From positions 42,649,949-42,713,948 of the forward strand of contig OX387182.1 of the NCBI GenBank assembly GCA_947561395.2: a stretch of DNA of 64,000 bases, read 5' to 3'. The notes below the pieces were generated by a model. The model saw only the letters and a program-made list of their open reading frames with translations. It was not told the origin of the DNA and did not search any database. Origin of the DNA: Buxus sempervirens. Lineage: Eukaryota; Streptophyta; Magnoliopsida; Buxales; Buxaceae. The translations under genes and the position numbers were made by a program. Shown one piece after another: positions 11,162-22,629 of the stretch; the stretch's first letter is position 1, and the number at the start of each line of letters is the position of its first letter.

Positions 11162-13718
11162 TGTCACGGGTCTTCGTCCCAAATCAGATAGGAAAAGGGA
11201 GATCTTGGACCATATAAGGGTGGGTAGGCTGTAACATCCCAAATTTTTTCAAATTTGATGTTTTGGAATAAGTATGCAATTTTCTGTTAATTATTGGATT
11301 ACTTTCAAAATTAATTATGATTATTGGTATTTACTAAAGGATTTAGTTTATTCTTATTGGGTAAAGGTTTTGGAGGATAGTTTTAAAGTGTTTTGTATTT
11401 GGAACCTAGCTATACTTGGGTTCAGGCGGTCATTTCAATTAAATGGGTTGAGGTACGGATGGGTTGGGTGGTATGGCACCACATATTATCAAATTTCATA
11501 AGTTTATTTGGGGCTTTCTAGAGACGACTTGAACATGCTGGAATAGTCAAGTTGATCTACAGTTCTTCCCTGTTTCATCTTCCAATTTCATCCTCTTCTA
11601 GTGCCTGTGTTGGAGTTGGGTTTTAATAATTAACTAGGTGGGGTGATGCTGTGAGAAGGCTAATTCTTTCATTTTTCAGCTGGGTTTGATTCCTTGGTGT
11701 TGTAAATCTCATTGGGTTGGTCTGAGAAGGATTTCTTGATTGCTCCTTGTCTGCACGGATGGAAGAGGTAAGCTGTCATATTATTTAATTGGTGGTTTTA
11801 GTCTATTGTATGTGTTAGATAAACTAGAATTTTGGTTGTTGAGTTGTAATAGTTGTAGTGAGGTGTCATTAGATTTGGGGTTTTAAGTATGAATTATTTT
11901 ATGTTAAATGATGCTTAATTAAAGCTTGAAAGTAAATAGGTACTATCACCTGGGTTTTAGTTATAGTAGATTTCAGTAGTCCCTGTTTCATTCATTATCT
12001 TCAATTTGACAAAATCTGGTACAATAGATTTCAGCAGTCCCTGTTTCATTTTGTTATCTTTAATTTGGTAAAATCTCATGCTTTACGTATTTTCAGATTT
12101 CAATTTAAAATCAATGGTTTATCATGGGTGCCTTGAATAGTTTAGTACTTGGAATTGAAATGATGTGGGGTTGATGGTTATCATGGGTGTTGTGGGGATG
12201 ATGGTTATCATGGGTGCCTGTACGAAGTGTTGTGTAAGTGCTATTGTAATAAATTTATTAAAACACTGGACCTGAATAGTTGAATTTGTGAGGTGGATGG
12301 TTATGATGGGTGCCCTTGAATAGTTTATCACATGGGTTTGTAGCTATCATTGATTTCAGCAAGTAGTTGTTTCATTTATGATCTTTGAAGTGGTACAACC
12401 CCATGTTGTATGTACCTTTGGGTTTTATTTTAAACTCAATGATAACCATGTCATTATGTTAGATAAGCTTTGCAGAAATCTTTCTAAGACTTGTATAGAA
12501 TTGGGGTTGCCTATTTCTAAAACCCATACAAATGATATAGGTAATAAACAGATATAAATGACAATCAAGTGTCTACACATATGCAAAGTCCATACCTTTT
12601 TATATGCCCATAGTGAATCTGTGTTATTAATTGCCATGTCAATGGCCTAAATAAAATGAAATCTAATGTTTTAATTCAGTTACTTACAATGAGTATAGAC
12701 GCAACAATTCTGCATGCAAAGTCTCTATTCATTCAAAGTTAAATGCATGCATGGTTTAATTTGTATGCATGCCATGTCCTATACTTGTGCATGCCTTTAG
12801 CATGGGTATTAGATAAATTGTTTCATAGCTTAGGCTATAGCTAAAAAGTGGCTAGGCTTAGGTAACTTGATGGCTTATGTGGGTTAAAGGATTAGGATAG
12901 TAGTTTATAAATTGCTTAGAAAATGGCTTAAAATTAAGGGATTAATAGGTTAACTAATTTCTAAGCATAGGTTTAGAACAAAATTCAATATTTGATTATA
13001 TTATTGCACGAGTTATTGCATAAAATAGAATTTTGGGAAATTTGACCAAAATAGGGAATTTATTCATGAATGTGTTTTATAACTTTATGATTTCTTTATT
13101 GCAATTGATTCTCATAAATTGTGTTTTATCGATTATATAAAAGTAAAAAGTTTCAAACAATGATTATTTCCCTTGATATTTAACATTTCACGTGAATTCC
13201 ACAAACATGGGTTTAAAAACTGCATTATATATTATAATACTTTTAGAATTATAAAATTATGCATATTTGATTAGGTTAACACACACTTGATTATTTATAG
13301 TTTTGATTTGTGCATATTGCACCCTTATTAAATTGGTTTTACCCTGTGATAAGTTTAACTTATCAATTGTGGGTTAGCAATTTACTGGTTAGTAAGGGCC
13401 AAATGAATTTCACTATTTGATCTCAAGAGAGATCCTTATTATGTTTTGGATATTGAGTAGTTTATGTGGATGCTTAAAAAGATAATTAAAACTTGAGTGT
13501 GTGAGGGCTCTTTAGCATGGGAGTAGAGGGAGTCTTACTGATTGTAGTGACGAAGTTGGTTGAGTTGAGGATTCCTCCTGATATGTTTTCATTTATTTTG
13601 TGATGAGAGCCAATCGAAATGTGTGATTCCTCCTAGCATTGTGAGCGATGTGATTGGTATTTCCCAGTAGAAGGGGACTTAACCGAAATGTATTGTGTGT
13701 GGTGATCTTGTGATCCAG

Positions 13719-13737
13719 AGGTTGTGCATCCCAACCT
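13719..13737 (+). other. Hairpin AGGTTG/CAACCT in LTR A
   Basis: A perfect 6-bp inverted repeat with a 7-base spacer. It lies in the part of LTR A that corresponds to the stem-loop arrays of LTRs B and E. Confidence 0.5.
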
Positions 13738-13931
13738 AACTATCATATTTGTAGTCCTGGCCGATGGCTATAGTTCCGGCTGGATATTACTTTGATTAGT
13801 CTTGTGATATAATATTATATGGTTTATCGGATTGATTGAATTTATTCAGTTTTAAGTTATGAAATGATTGCTATTTTCTAGTTGATAATTATTGTAATTC
13901 TTCTGAACCTTATTGTGAATTCCTGTTATTT

Positions 13932-13955
13932 AGTGAGATATATGTTTCTCTCACT
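13932..13955 (+). other. Conserved-position hairpin in LTR A
   Basis: AGTGAGA and TCTCACT form a perfect 7-bp stem around a 10-base loop, about 500 bp before the LTR 3' end. It is the counterpart of hairpins in LTRs B, C, D, E and F, which have different stem sequences. Confidence 0.7.
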
Positions 13956-14512
13956 TGCACATATTGATTTTGATGTATCGCGGTTTGAATTATATGATAC
14001 ATTGTTTATTTAAGTTATATAAATGATGGCTTGCTAGGATCTCCGATTTCATTTAGTTTATTATATATAAACTGTGCAGATTCCAGAATGTTGACAATTG
14101 GTTTCGGATAGATTCAGATTTAGAGGTATAGTAGTTATCATTTTTATTCATTATACTTAATTGTATTTCATTTCAGTGATTTTAAATTTTGAGATTATGG
14201 TTTTGAGATAGATATTCTATTAAGTCTTCCGCTTTATCATTATTTAATTTAATACATTTTGATATATTTAATGAGCATGGATTATCTATTGGTATCAGAT
14301 GATTGGCGGTGTTCAAAGATGAGTGAATTCAGGTTTAATGTCTTAAATTTTAATTAAGACCCGGATTTACTTGTTGCCCGACATACCAATTCTAGTAATT
14401 TTGTGGTTTAGGCCATAAGATACTAGGATTGAACTGGTGTATGTCACATAGGCAGCATCAATTAATAGCTTAATCTCTTGGGTTGAATGGCAAGCGCTCA
14501 GCCCGTGACAAG

Positions 14513-14524
14513 TGGTATCAAAGC
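14513..14524 (+). promoter_or_regulatory. Primer-binding site of the TRIM element
   Basis: TGGTATCAAAGC, two bases after the left LTR end; complementary to the 3' end of plant initiator tRNA-Met except one base. Confidence 0.8.
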
Positions 14525-14750
14525 GGTCCAATTCTTGATCGGATTCCATGCCAGCACTTCAAGGGGAAGTAGGCAAGGTGGTCTGACCCACTCCGAAAGC
14601 GGAGCTGGATTCGGGTGGGGGAGAATGTCAAGGGTCTCCATCCCACATCGAATAGGAAAAGGGAGATCTTGGGGCATATAAGGGTGGGTAGGCAGCATCA
14701 CCTAACAGCTTAAGCTTTTGGGTCGAATGACAAGGGCCTAGCTTGTGACA

Positions 14751-15194
14751 TATGGCTTGCTACTGTCTTGGTTTATGGCTTGTTTGATGGCATTATGTAT
14801 ACAACCTTCTTCATCCTTTCCTTTCTTGGGTATATGAGAAGAGTACAGATAAGAATCCAACTACCAACATCCAAGCACTCTTAGGGGTAAGAATTTCTTG
14901 ATTTGGAGCCATTCTTAGCCTTGCTATACTTCATTCCAAGTTAAAATTATGAAGTTTTACCTAAATAAAATTAAGTAATTTATTGTCCTTGTAAGTTGAT
15001 TGTAGCCTCTAACAATGATCAAACTAAATCTATCTCTCATGTTTTGATGTGGACTTTAAGAACGATTTCACATCCAACTTTGACTTCATATGGATATCGG
15101 TGTCAATTTTATCATTATTTTAGAGTTCTTAATATTAGCGTTTAGAGGCTTGTAATTGAAGACCTATGTATTACGAATATGAACTGGACTACAC
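14751..15194. other. Noncoding DNA
   Basis: No recognisable gene or repeat between the TRIM element and the plastid-derived fragment. Confidence 0.4.
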
Positions 15195-15540
15195 ATGATG
15201 TATTATCAATTGATTTGGCAATTGGATAATTGGAGTTACCGTGTTATTAGTCTAGGGTTTATTTTTTTAACCATAGGTATTCTTTCGGGAGCAGTATGGG
15301 CCAATGAGACATGGGGATCATATTGGAATTGGGACTCTAAAGAAACTTGGGCATTTATTACTTGGACCATATTCGCTATTTATTTACATACTCGAACAAA
15401 TAAAAATTTGCAAGGTGCAGATTCCGCAATTGTGGCTTCTATTGGATTTATCATAATTTGGATATGCTATTTTGGGGTCAATCTATTAATAGGTTTAAGT
15501 AGTTATAGTTCATTCATACTAACATCTAATTAAAGAAATG
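15195..15540 (+). pseudogene. ccsA: Nuclear copy of the 3' end of plastid ccsA
   Basis: CcsA is a thylakoid membrane protein needed for haem attachment to c-type cytochromes and is normally encoded in the chloroplast. The frame covers roughly the last 110 residues, including [20 protein letters not shown] and [20 protein letters not shown], the tryptophan-rich haem-handling region, and ends at the native-looking TSN stop. Changes from the usual plastid sequence include Ser in WNWDSK where Pro is normal, and a short deletion near the C-terminus. There is no 5' part and no transit peptide. It is a nuclear plastid insertion, fairly old judging by the substitutions, and not a functional gene. Confidence 0.92.
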
Positions 15541-16037
15541 AACTGACGAATACATAGAAAGAACAGTTGTGTGGAACTGTGGCTTTTTAATCAGTGGAAT
15601 GTCAAAACAAGAATTTTTAAATTTGTCTCCATCCGTTGGTTTAGGCTGTGATTAGTCGCTCAAATTGATCAATTATTAAAAGTAGTCCAACCAAATACTA
15701 TGCATGAGGTTTGACTAAGAGAATGGGAAGGTGTTAGGCATCCATCTCCTCTTGATTCAATGAAATTTTCACCTTCTCTAAATTTCATATTTTTAAAAGA
15801 ATTAAAATTTTCGTTTCACATTTGTTTTAACTTTACAATCTCTCTTATATGCCCCTAAAATCAATGCAACCCCGTAGAGATACGAATGAATCTATTTCCA
15901 AGTCGCCCGAATCTTTTGCCTTTCTTTTAAGGTTTTGTGTTCCCATTTTAACTGAAGAATTACAAAAGAAGTGTATATAATTCTTTATTTTTGTTCACAT
16001 TCATTCTCCTTTTTCATTAAAGCCACATACCATCAAA
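15541..16037. other. Noncoding DNA with an LTR-like phrase
   Basis: GAATGGGAAGGTGTTAGGCA at about 15721-15740 closely matches a phrase inside the long LTRs at 23753-26187 and 61965-64000, so a fragment of that LTR family probably lies here. Part of the DNA just after 15540 could be further plastid intergenic sequence; I cannot confirm this. Confidence 0.4.
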
Positions 16038-16186
16038 CATACAAAAAGCTGTTTCACATCAAAGAGCTGAAAGCCTCTTGCCTTGCTTGAAGCAGCGATT
16101 CCCTGGTCTCCCACAAACAAACTTGGACATGAGTGAAATTCATAACAAGGTTCAGTGTCTCTTTGATGTGAAACTGCTTTTTGTAT
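16038..16186. repeat. Inverted repeat of about 27 bp with 90-bp loop
   Basis: ATACAAAAAGCTGTTTCACA followed by TCAAAGAG (near 16040-16067) is nearly the reverse complement of CTCTTTGATGTGAAACTGC followed by TTTTTGTAT (near 16158-16185). A transcript would fold into a long stem with one mismatch. It may be a fold-back element or a short-RNA precursor; no function is shown. Confidence 0.7.
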
Positions 16187-16526
16187 CAGTTCCCTTTTTA
16201 AACCCCCTCTTTTCTAATCAGTTCCCTCTTGGTTTCATTTTAAACACAATCTTCTTTTAATACCTTAGACCTAAAGAACAATTTATTTCTTACTTTTCAG
16301 GATGTTAGGAAATCAATTTGATGATCTACTTTATGTGGATGACTTGACAAGGCATTTGGATCAGTTCTCAGCAGCTACTGCGGTCAGAATAGTTGCCCAA
16401 AAGAGAGTTTCATCATACTCAGTACCTGTCCCTAGCCTTCCCTATAAAACAGCTTCAATCAGACTAAAGACTTCCACCTGCACCGCTGGTTAGTCCATCA
16501 GTAGGAGCAAGCCACAAAATCGTGGG

Positions 16527-16890
16527 TTTGGAGTAAAGACAGTTTTGACGGATTACCTTGGCATTGAGAATAAAGGAAAAAAGCATGGCAAGTTGAAGGG
16601 TCAGGATGACGGTCAATCCCAAAGGGAATTCAAGATGTACCAAAAAGCTTTCAGCAAGAGACCAGCATAATCCATTAACATTGTCGTCTCATCTATTTAT
16701 TCTCATTACTCTGTCAGCTCCAAGGATGGCAGAAGAGGCTATTTCACTCTGCAAGTGGAATTGGCCAGTGAGAGCTTGGCAGCGATGAAATTAGTAATTG
16801 CTTCTTGTATTCAACGATATTGGATTGTTGGGTGGAGAGTTTGTTATCATTCATTCTATAACCAGGTGTCTTCAAGCTTCAAGGAGTAAT
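16527..16890 (+). pseudogene. Degenerate coding-like stretch, identity unknown
   Basis: One frame reads RGFGVKTVLTDYLGIENKGK and runs on to a TAA near 16670. The same frame then continues open through YSHYSVSSKDGRRGYFTLQV to a TAA near 16890. The length of open frame around a single stop and its mixed composition suggest an eroded gene or exon. I cannot assign a family. Confidence 0.3.
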
Positions 16891-18415
16891 TTCAGGGGAA
16901 TGTAGTTAAGAAAACTAGAGCCTCTCAGCCCTGCCATTCTCTTTGTTAAATTGTTCATAATTAAAATATTTTTCGAACTTGAAAGGTAGAATGTTATTTG
17001 TCTCCCATGATGAGAATTGCTAGCAAAAAACAGGAAATTCTTGAAATCACCACCTTCTTCGCCGCAATAATTGGGTGCAGCAGACATGCATTTCTATTCC
17101 TCATGTAAAAACAATTATAATCCAAAGGCTCCTCATTTGAAATATCAAAAAGTAAACTTGTTTCATCTTAAATTTTATGGGATTTAAGACCTTAATCTTA
17201 ATTTCTTGTAGATTTTTAGATTTTAAATTTTATCCCAAAAACCTTCATCTTAACGCATCAAGGGAGATTTTGATTTTCAAGCAGTCATCAATAAAAACAC
17301 ATACTTGATTGACAAGCATAATTACACAAAGCCTTGCGGAACTAATTCACGAAAATAACCTTGCGTAAGACGAATTCGCAAACCGGCCATGCATAAGCAT
17401 AGTTGTTGCAAGAAACCTGATGGCTTTTCACTATTTTCAAAGAAATGCTTCTAGTTTGTTTGTGCAAGCATGCTGCCTTGTTGAATAGTTCTGTAGCAGA
17501 GGAGAGAAATATGGGGAGGAAATCTTGTCCTGTAGTCTGTCTTTTGTGACAGAAGAAGAAGAAATGTAATTTTTAACCTCTTCGAGCTTGGCATTGTTGA
17601 GCGAAGTTCTCATGAAGGGCATTCCAAATCTGGTGTGCATGAGTCATTTATTATGCAGGGCAGTTTATCCAACAGAACAGCAGCCGATCTTTGCATAGCC
17701 ACTCTTTATATGCAGGATTTGGCTTTGAAACGTTGAGATACCAAGCACGACCATTAGTAAGGGGGCGTGGATGATGAGCAATGGGTGCCCTGTCTTGAGA
17801 ATGAGATAAAGACAAAGACATCAACGGGTCTTGTCCAAATTCTAAGCTATCCTCTCCTGTTGTCTGGAACAAAAATTCATTGTCATCCTCCTTAACCAAT
17901 TAGTCACTATAAACCATTTAATCCTTTTCAGACATCTTCTCCTCCTTGATAATCAGAGTAACTACTTCAAGCTACACAATAGAGATCGAGTGAAAGTTTT
18001 GACAAAGTTCCCAAGTCGTAGATTTGAAGGCCGCATCATCATCCACATTTGGTTGAGAGAATTGGTTAATGTATACTTAGGGTTTGATGCTGAGATTTGC
18101 CGACAACGACAAAATCCTCATTAGCTTGATCTGGACCGGCTCTGAATCAACTGCAAAAGAGAACAACAAAGAGATAAGCGAAAAATAATAAATTTTATTT
18201 TAGTTTTCTGCAAAACGATTTGCTCTGTAATCGGCTTGTACATGTGTTGCGATTGTACGAAGGCATCTAGTTGCGGTTTACTAGTACGCCGGATGATGTA
18301 CATATCCGTTTCTTCAACTCTTTTTTATCTCATGGGTTAGTCGTTAATGTTTTTTCTATCCCACTCCAAGTTTGTATTTGCAGTGAGTAGGTATTGTAGT
18401 TAGAATTTTATATCA
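16891..18415. other. Noncoding or unrecognised DNA
   Basis: Minus-strand frames at 17437-17640 and 17651-17899 are open but match nothing I know. No domain, splice pattern or repeat is evident. Confidence 0.35.
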
Positions 18416-18545
18416 CATTCCACCTTCCCGCGTCCCATGCCCTACCCCTGCGGACCTGCCCCCTGCCCTCCCCCTTGCCCCTACCCTTGCCCTTGGCCCT
18501 CACCCCAACCACCCTCCTCTCTCCACGCACCCACCTACCTTGCGT
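18416..18545. repeat. C-rich low-complexity tract
   Basis: Pyrimidine-rich, dominated by CCCTGCC, CCCTTGCC and ACCCTTGCC variants, as an irregular short tandem repeat. The arginine/glycine-rich minus-strand ORF over it is repeat-derived. Confidence 0.8.
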
Positions 18546-18598
18546 ATTAAAAAAAAATATACAGCACATATATCTAGAAAAGTGCTTCCTTACCAAAA

Positions 18599-18642
18599 AA
18601 ATATATATATCTATATATCTATATCTATATATATATATCTAG
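18599..18642. repeat. AT/ATCT microsatellite
   Basis: Mixed TA and TATC units in a simple-sequence tract. Confidence 0.9.
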
Positions 18643-18679
18643 AAAGTTCTTGACAAAATGCTTATTTAAAAGGCCTTGT

Positions 18680-18925
18680 TACAAAGCATCAGAAATGAGA
18701 TGAAATGAGTGGACTAGCAGAAATTAGACTGATAGAAAAGCTTGGCACGCAAGGAAAATTGCTGAGGATCAAAGAAGGTGAAATATGGACAGTACCGATA
18801 TGTGTGACAGATGCACGGTTACCATTTGGAAATTTTATGGATGAATTAATAGTGGATGTGATGGAATGAAAATGTGAGAGTGAACAAACCATGTGATCAG
18901 TGGCACCTGTGTCAATGATCCATGT
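18680..18925 (-). mobile_element. Older Ty1-copia fragment (protease region)
   Basis: The minus-strand frame contains WIIDTGATDHMVCS, the copia aspartic protease active site (D-T-G), followed by a PNG..VTHIGTV..S-type stretch and a SISLISAS-type stretch usual in this family. The coding frame enters the protease from the upstream side and is cut exactly where the copia LTR at 18926 begins. The younger copia element therefore inserted into this older one. Confidence 0.85.
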
Positions 18926-19206
18926 TGATAAAGAAAACAAGAAGAAAGAACACAGATTTATAGTGGTTCGGCAGTGTGCCTAATCCACTCTTTAATGAGC
19001 ACTAAGGCTCCTCTTCTCTTTTCTTATATATATATATATATATAACAACAGTATACATTACATATTTATAGAGATAGAGAGGTATAGATCTTAAGAGTAA
19101 ACTTGGTGGAGAAGTTTCTAATACTTGTGTTGCAAGGTTGGGAAGAAGCTTGGCCAACAAGCTAACTTGGAGTGCAAGATTCCTCAACAGAAAGTTATCT
19201 TCAACA
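18926..19206 (-). repeat. 3' LTR of the copia element
   Basis: 281 bp, in element sense from TGTTGAAGAT to TTCTTTATCA. It contains a TA-rich tract (19024-19043). Its terminal part matches the surviving 5' LTR at 23651-23752 with very few differences. The purine tract GAGGGGGAG lies immediately outside (19207-19215 region). Confidence 0.95.
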
Positions 19207-19213
19207 CTCCCCC

Positions 19214-20188
19214 TCAAGCTGGAGCATAGATGTCCCTAATGCCCAGCTTGTCCAAAACTCCATTAAAGGTCTTACTTGAAACTCCCTTTGTCAGAATATC
19301 TGCAAGCTGATCACCAGTCTTCACAAATGGGGTGCAAATTAGACCTACTGTCAACTTTTCCTTGATAAAGTGTCTATCCACCTCAACATGCTTAGTACGA
19401 TCATGTTGAACTGGATTATGAGCAATCTCGATTGCCGCCTTATTGTCACAATGCAACTTCATAGGACCTTCAGGTTTGACACTCAATTCTCTCAATAATG
19501 TCCTGAGCCATAATAGCTCACATATTCCATGGGCCATGGCCCTGAACTCCGTTTCCGCACTAGACCTAGCCACAGTGGCATGTTTCTTGCTACGCCATGT
19601 GACCAGATTTCCTCCCATAAAGGTAACATACCCTGATGTAGACCGTCTATCTATCATTGACCCAGCCCAATCAGCATTTGTATAACCTTCAATCTCTAGG
19701 TGTCCATTTTTAGCAAATAACAACCCCTTTCCTGGTGCAGACTTCAAGTACCTGAGAATTCTATACACCACATCCATATGTGTCTCAGAAGGAGCCTGCA
19801 TAAATTGGCTCACCACACTCACAGCATAAGCAATGTCTGGGCGTGTATGAGACAAATATAAAAGTTTTCCAACCAACCTTTGATATCTCTCTCGGTCAGC
19901 TGGAGTGTCATCTTTGATCTCTCCCAACCTGTGGTTCTGTTCAATAGGAGTGTCAATCGGTTTACTGTTCAACAAACCTGTTTCTCCCAACAAATCTAGG
20001 ACATACTTCCTTTGAGAGACAAATATCCCTTGCTTAGACCTAGCAACTTCAATCCCCAAGAAATATCTCAAATCGCCAAGATCCTTGATCTCAAAATCCA
20101 TAGCCAACTGAGCTTTTAATTTCTCCATCTCAACTACATCATTCCCTGTGATCACTATATCATCCACATATACAAAAAGTGCTGTCAT
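19214..20188 (-). pseudogene. Copia reverse transcriptase C-terminal part and RNase H
   Basis: The 324-codon open frame includes VYVDDIVITGND, the catalytic YVDD box of reverse transcriptase, near its start. RNase H follows, with landmarks such as GYTNADWAGS, RSSAETEFRAM, LHCDNKAAI and KHVEVDRHFIKEK. It ends at its normal stop just before the polypurine tract. A stop at about 20190 separates it from the rest of the reverse transcriptase. This is otherwise the best preserved part of the element. Confidence 0.95.
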
Positions 20189-20194
20189 TTTTCT

Positions 20195-21133
20195 TCAACT
20201 AAAATGTTTTAGAAATAGTGTATGGTCAAAGTGACTTTGACGGTATCCATGCTTCTTCATTGATTGGGTAAACCTTCCAAACCATGCTCTTGGGGACTGT
20301 TTAAGCCCATAAAGAGATTTCCTCAGCTTACAGATTCTCTTGTCTCCTGAAGGATTTGAAAAACCTGGGGGATAATCCATATACACCTCCTCTTCAAGAT
20401 CTCCATGGAGGAAGGCATTCTTCACATCAAACTGTTGTAAGGGCCATTCCAAATTTGCTGCTAATGATAACAACACCCTGATGGTGTTCATTTTTGCAAC
20501 AGGAGCAAAAGTCTCCTGATAGTCAATGCTATAGGTCTGTGTATAACCTTTGGCCACCAGTCTTGCCTTGAGCCTTTCTACCGAGCCATCAGCTTTGTGC
20601 TTCACCACAAACACCCATTTACATCCCACCGTTCTTTTCTCTTTCGGCAAATCAACTAGTTTCCAAGTTGCATTCTTCTGTAAGGCCTCCATTTCTTCAA
20701 TCATGGCTGCCCTCCACCTTGGACTGTCAAGAGCCTCTTGCACACTGTTGGGAACCTGTACAGTAGATACCTGTGCTGCAAAAGCTTTATAGGTGGAGGA
20801 TAAACGATGAGAAGACACATACTTAGAGATAGGATACCTATACACAGATGGACATGTGCGAGGTAGTTTTCTTAAAGCAAGAGGTAAATCACCAGAAGAA
20901 GAATTATTGTTGGGGATTTCAAGAGACGAAATTACCTCAAGATCATTTGTCACGGGTTCAGCAGGATGATGGCTTGGTGAATCGAGAGGTGCCTTATCTC
21001 TTCTGCGTGTGAACACACGCTGATATGGTGACATACTTCCTGGAGTGGCTTGCCTTTCTGGGGATCCAAAAATAACCTCTTCATCACCACCAACTTCATT
21101 ACCAACCACCTCATTCCTCTCATCATAGTTCAC
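20195..21133 (-). pseudogene. Copia linker and N-terminal reverse transcriptase
   Basis: The frame holds a Pro/Ser-rich linker, then WRAAMIEEMEALQKN, KWVFVVKHKADGSVERLKAR, FAPVAKMNTIRVLL, QFDVKNAFLHGDLEEEVYM and LRKSLYGLKQSPRAWF, the classical copia reverse transcriptase blocks. It stops at about 20195 before the catalytic YVDD segment, so the enzyme is split. Confidence 0.95.
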
Positions 21134-21199
21134 ATCATTCGCCTGATTATTTATATCTAAATCTTCCCAAGGGATCTCTTCACCTTTAGCATTCTCCCC

Positions 21200-21939
21200 C
21201 TAAAGAGATGACTTGCTATTGTCCTGTTTGAAGAAGGCTTGATCCTCCAAAAAGGTTACATCCATGGATACCAAACATTTTCCAGATAATGGATCAAAAC
21301 ACTTATACCCTTTCTGAGTAGTAGAGTATCCTATAAAAACACACTTAAGGGCTCTAGGATCAAGCTTACTACGGTGCTGCTTATGAACATGAACATAACA
21401 GGTACACCCAAACACTTTTGGTTGGATATGAAGGATGGTTGGTATGGTATGGCTTTGGGATAAAAACTGTAGAGGAGTTTTAAAATTTAACACTTTGGGC
21501 GGCATTCTATTAATGAGATATGCAGCAGTGAGAACAGCACTCCCCAAAAACTTTTGGGAACACTCATGCAAAAAAGTAGAGATCTGGCGACTTCTAAGAG
21601 GTGGCGATTTTTCCATTTTGCTACGCCATTTTGTTGAGGCGTATCAACACACGAAGTTTGGTGTATTATGCCATGGGTTTTAAGGTAAGTATGAAGAGTA
21701 GTTTTAAAATACTCCTGGCCATTGTCAAATCTAACAACTTGGATTCTAGTGTTAAACTGGGTCAAAACCATTGTGTGAAATGACTGAAAAATTGAGGAGA
21801 CTTCACTCTTCTCTTTCATCAAATACACCCGTGACATCCGAGTACAATCATCAACAAAAGTCACAAACCATCTAAATCCAAATCTGTTGACAATACGAGA
21901 TGGTCCCCATATATCACTGTGTATAACAGAAAAAGGCAC
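21200..21939 (-). pseudogene. Copia integrase, two overlapping frames
   Basis: The upstream frame (21487-21939) contains HSDIWGP, FVDDCTR and RFDNGQEY, the first two acidic residues of the DDE core, and PQQNGVAKWKNRHLLEVARS with the catalytic Glu position replaced by Lys (usually QNG.AE.KNR). A frameshift near 21530 moves the rest (AYLINRMPPKVLN, FGCTCYVH, KCVFIGYSTTQKGYKC) into the second frame. The missing catalytic glutamate and the frameshift mean it is inactive. Confidence 0.93.
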
Positions 21940-21950
21940 AAGACTTTTAT

Positions 21951-22629
21951 TTAAATTGGGTAAAAATGAAGTACGATGATGTTTAGCAAGAACACAGCTA
22001 TCACAAAAAAAAATGACATATCAACCTTACTAAACAATGAAGGAAATAATCTTTTCAAATACAGAAAAGATGGGTGTCCAAGTCTTTTGTGCCACAACCA
22101 AATCACCTCTTTAGTAGTCATATTGCCCACTACTTGACATGTTTGACCGGTATCATCTCTCGCTTGCCACTTCTCATCCAAGTAATATAAGCCACCTCTC
22201 TCCTTACCAAGACCAATCATCCTCCCCGTACGAAGATCCTAAAAGACACAATGGTTATCAAAAAAGGTTACAGAACATTTCAGATGTTTGGTAATTTGAC
22301 TAATGGATAAGAGGTCTTCAGACAAGTGACGAACATGCAAAAACAGTAGGCAGGGATATGGAAGAGGTAATAAGAATGGAGCCCTCCCCTGACACAACAG
22401 AGGAGGATCCAGTAGCAGTGGTAATACTACGTTTTTTTGGTTTGTTGTTATAGGAAGAAAAAATTCCTGAATCACGGGTCATGTGATCTGTGGCACCCAA
22501 ATCAATAATCCAAGAAAACTTACCATGACTTGAGTTGAAAGCATTTAAAGCAACTCCTGGTATACCTGCATCAACTCTAGAGTTGGGTGTCTCATTGGTG
22601 ATCATTTTCTTAGTAAGCTCCTTCATCAT
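21951..22629 (-). pseudogene. Copia protease and integrase zinc-binding region
   Basis: WIIDLGATDHMTRD marks the protease; the usual D-T-G or D-S-G triad is D-L-G here, which should abolish catalysis. A frameshift follows near 22330, then LSEDLLSISQITKHLKCSV in a second frame, and in a third VIWLWHKRLGHPSFLYLKRL, the GAG-pre-integrase/zinc-binding motif. Three frames cover one polypeptide. Confidence 0.92.

Larger units (their letters stand above)
11230..14448 (+). mobile_element. Solo LTR A (3219 bp) of a long-LTR retrotransposon
   Basis: It begins TGTAACATCCC, ends GTATGTCACA and is flanked by the perfect 5-bp duplication TAGGC (11225-11229 and 14449-14453). The uninterrupted TRIM LTR at 14626-14750 gives the empty site and confirms both borders. 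There is no gag or pol inside and no second LTR, so it is a solo LTR from recombination. It shares a start signature, hairpin position and overall plan with LTRs B to F. Very long LTRs starting TGTAAC are typical of some plant Ty3 lineages (Tekay-like), which is my inference for the family. Confidence 0.85.
11162..14750 (+). mobile_element. TRIM-like miniature LTR element, left LTR split by a solo LTR
   Basis: The right LTR is 14626-14750 (TGTCAAGGG...TTGTGACA, 125 bp). The left LTR is 11162-11229 plus 14454-14510; joined across the insertion it is also 125 bp and follows the right LTR closely. A primer-binding site complementary to the plant initiator tRNA-Met 3' end (TGGTATCAAAGC, 14513-14524) follows the left LTR. 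A purine tract (GGGTGGGGGAGAA, 14613-14625) precedes the right LTR. The internal region is only 115 bp and codes for nothing. These are the hallmarks of a TRIM. The bases flanking it (CCACG and TATGG) do not match, so its own target duplication is lost or the copy arose by recombination. Confidence 0.85.

Noticed and set aside
15195..15540. Functional ccsA
   Set aside because: Only the last third is present, with substitutions and no transit peptide or promoter.
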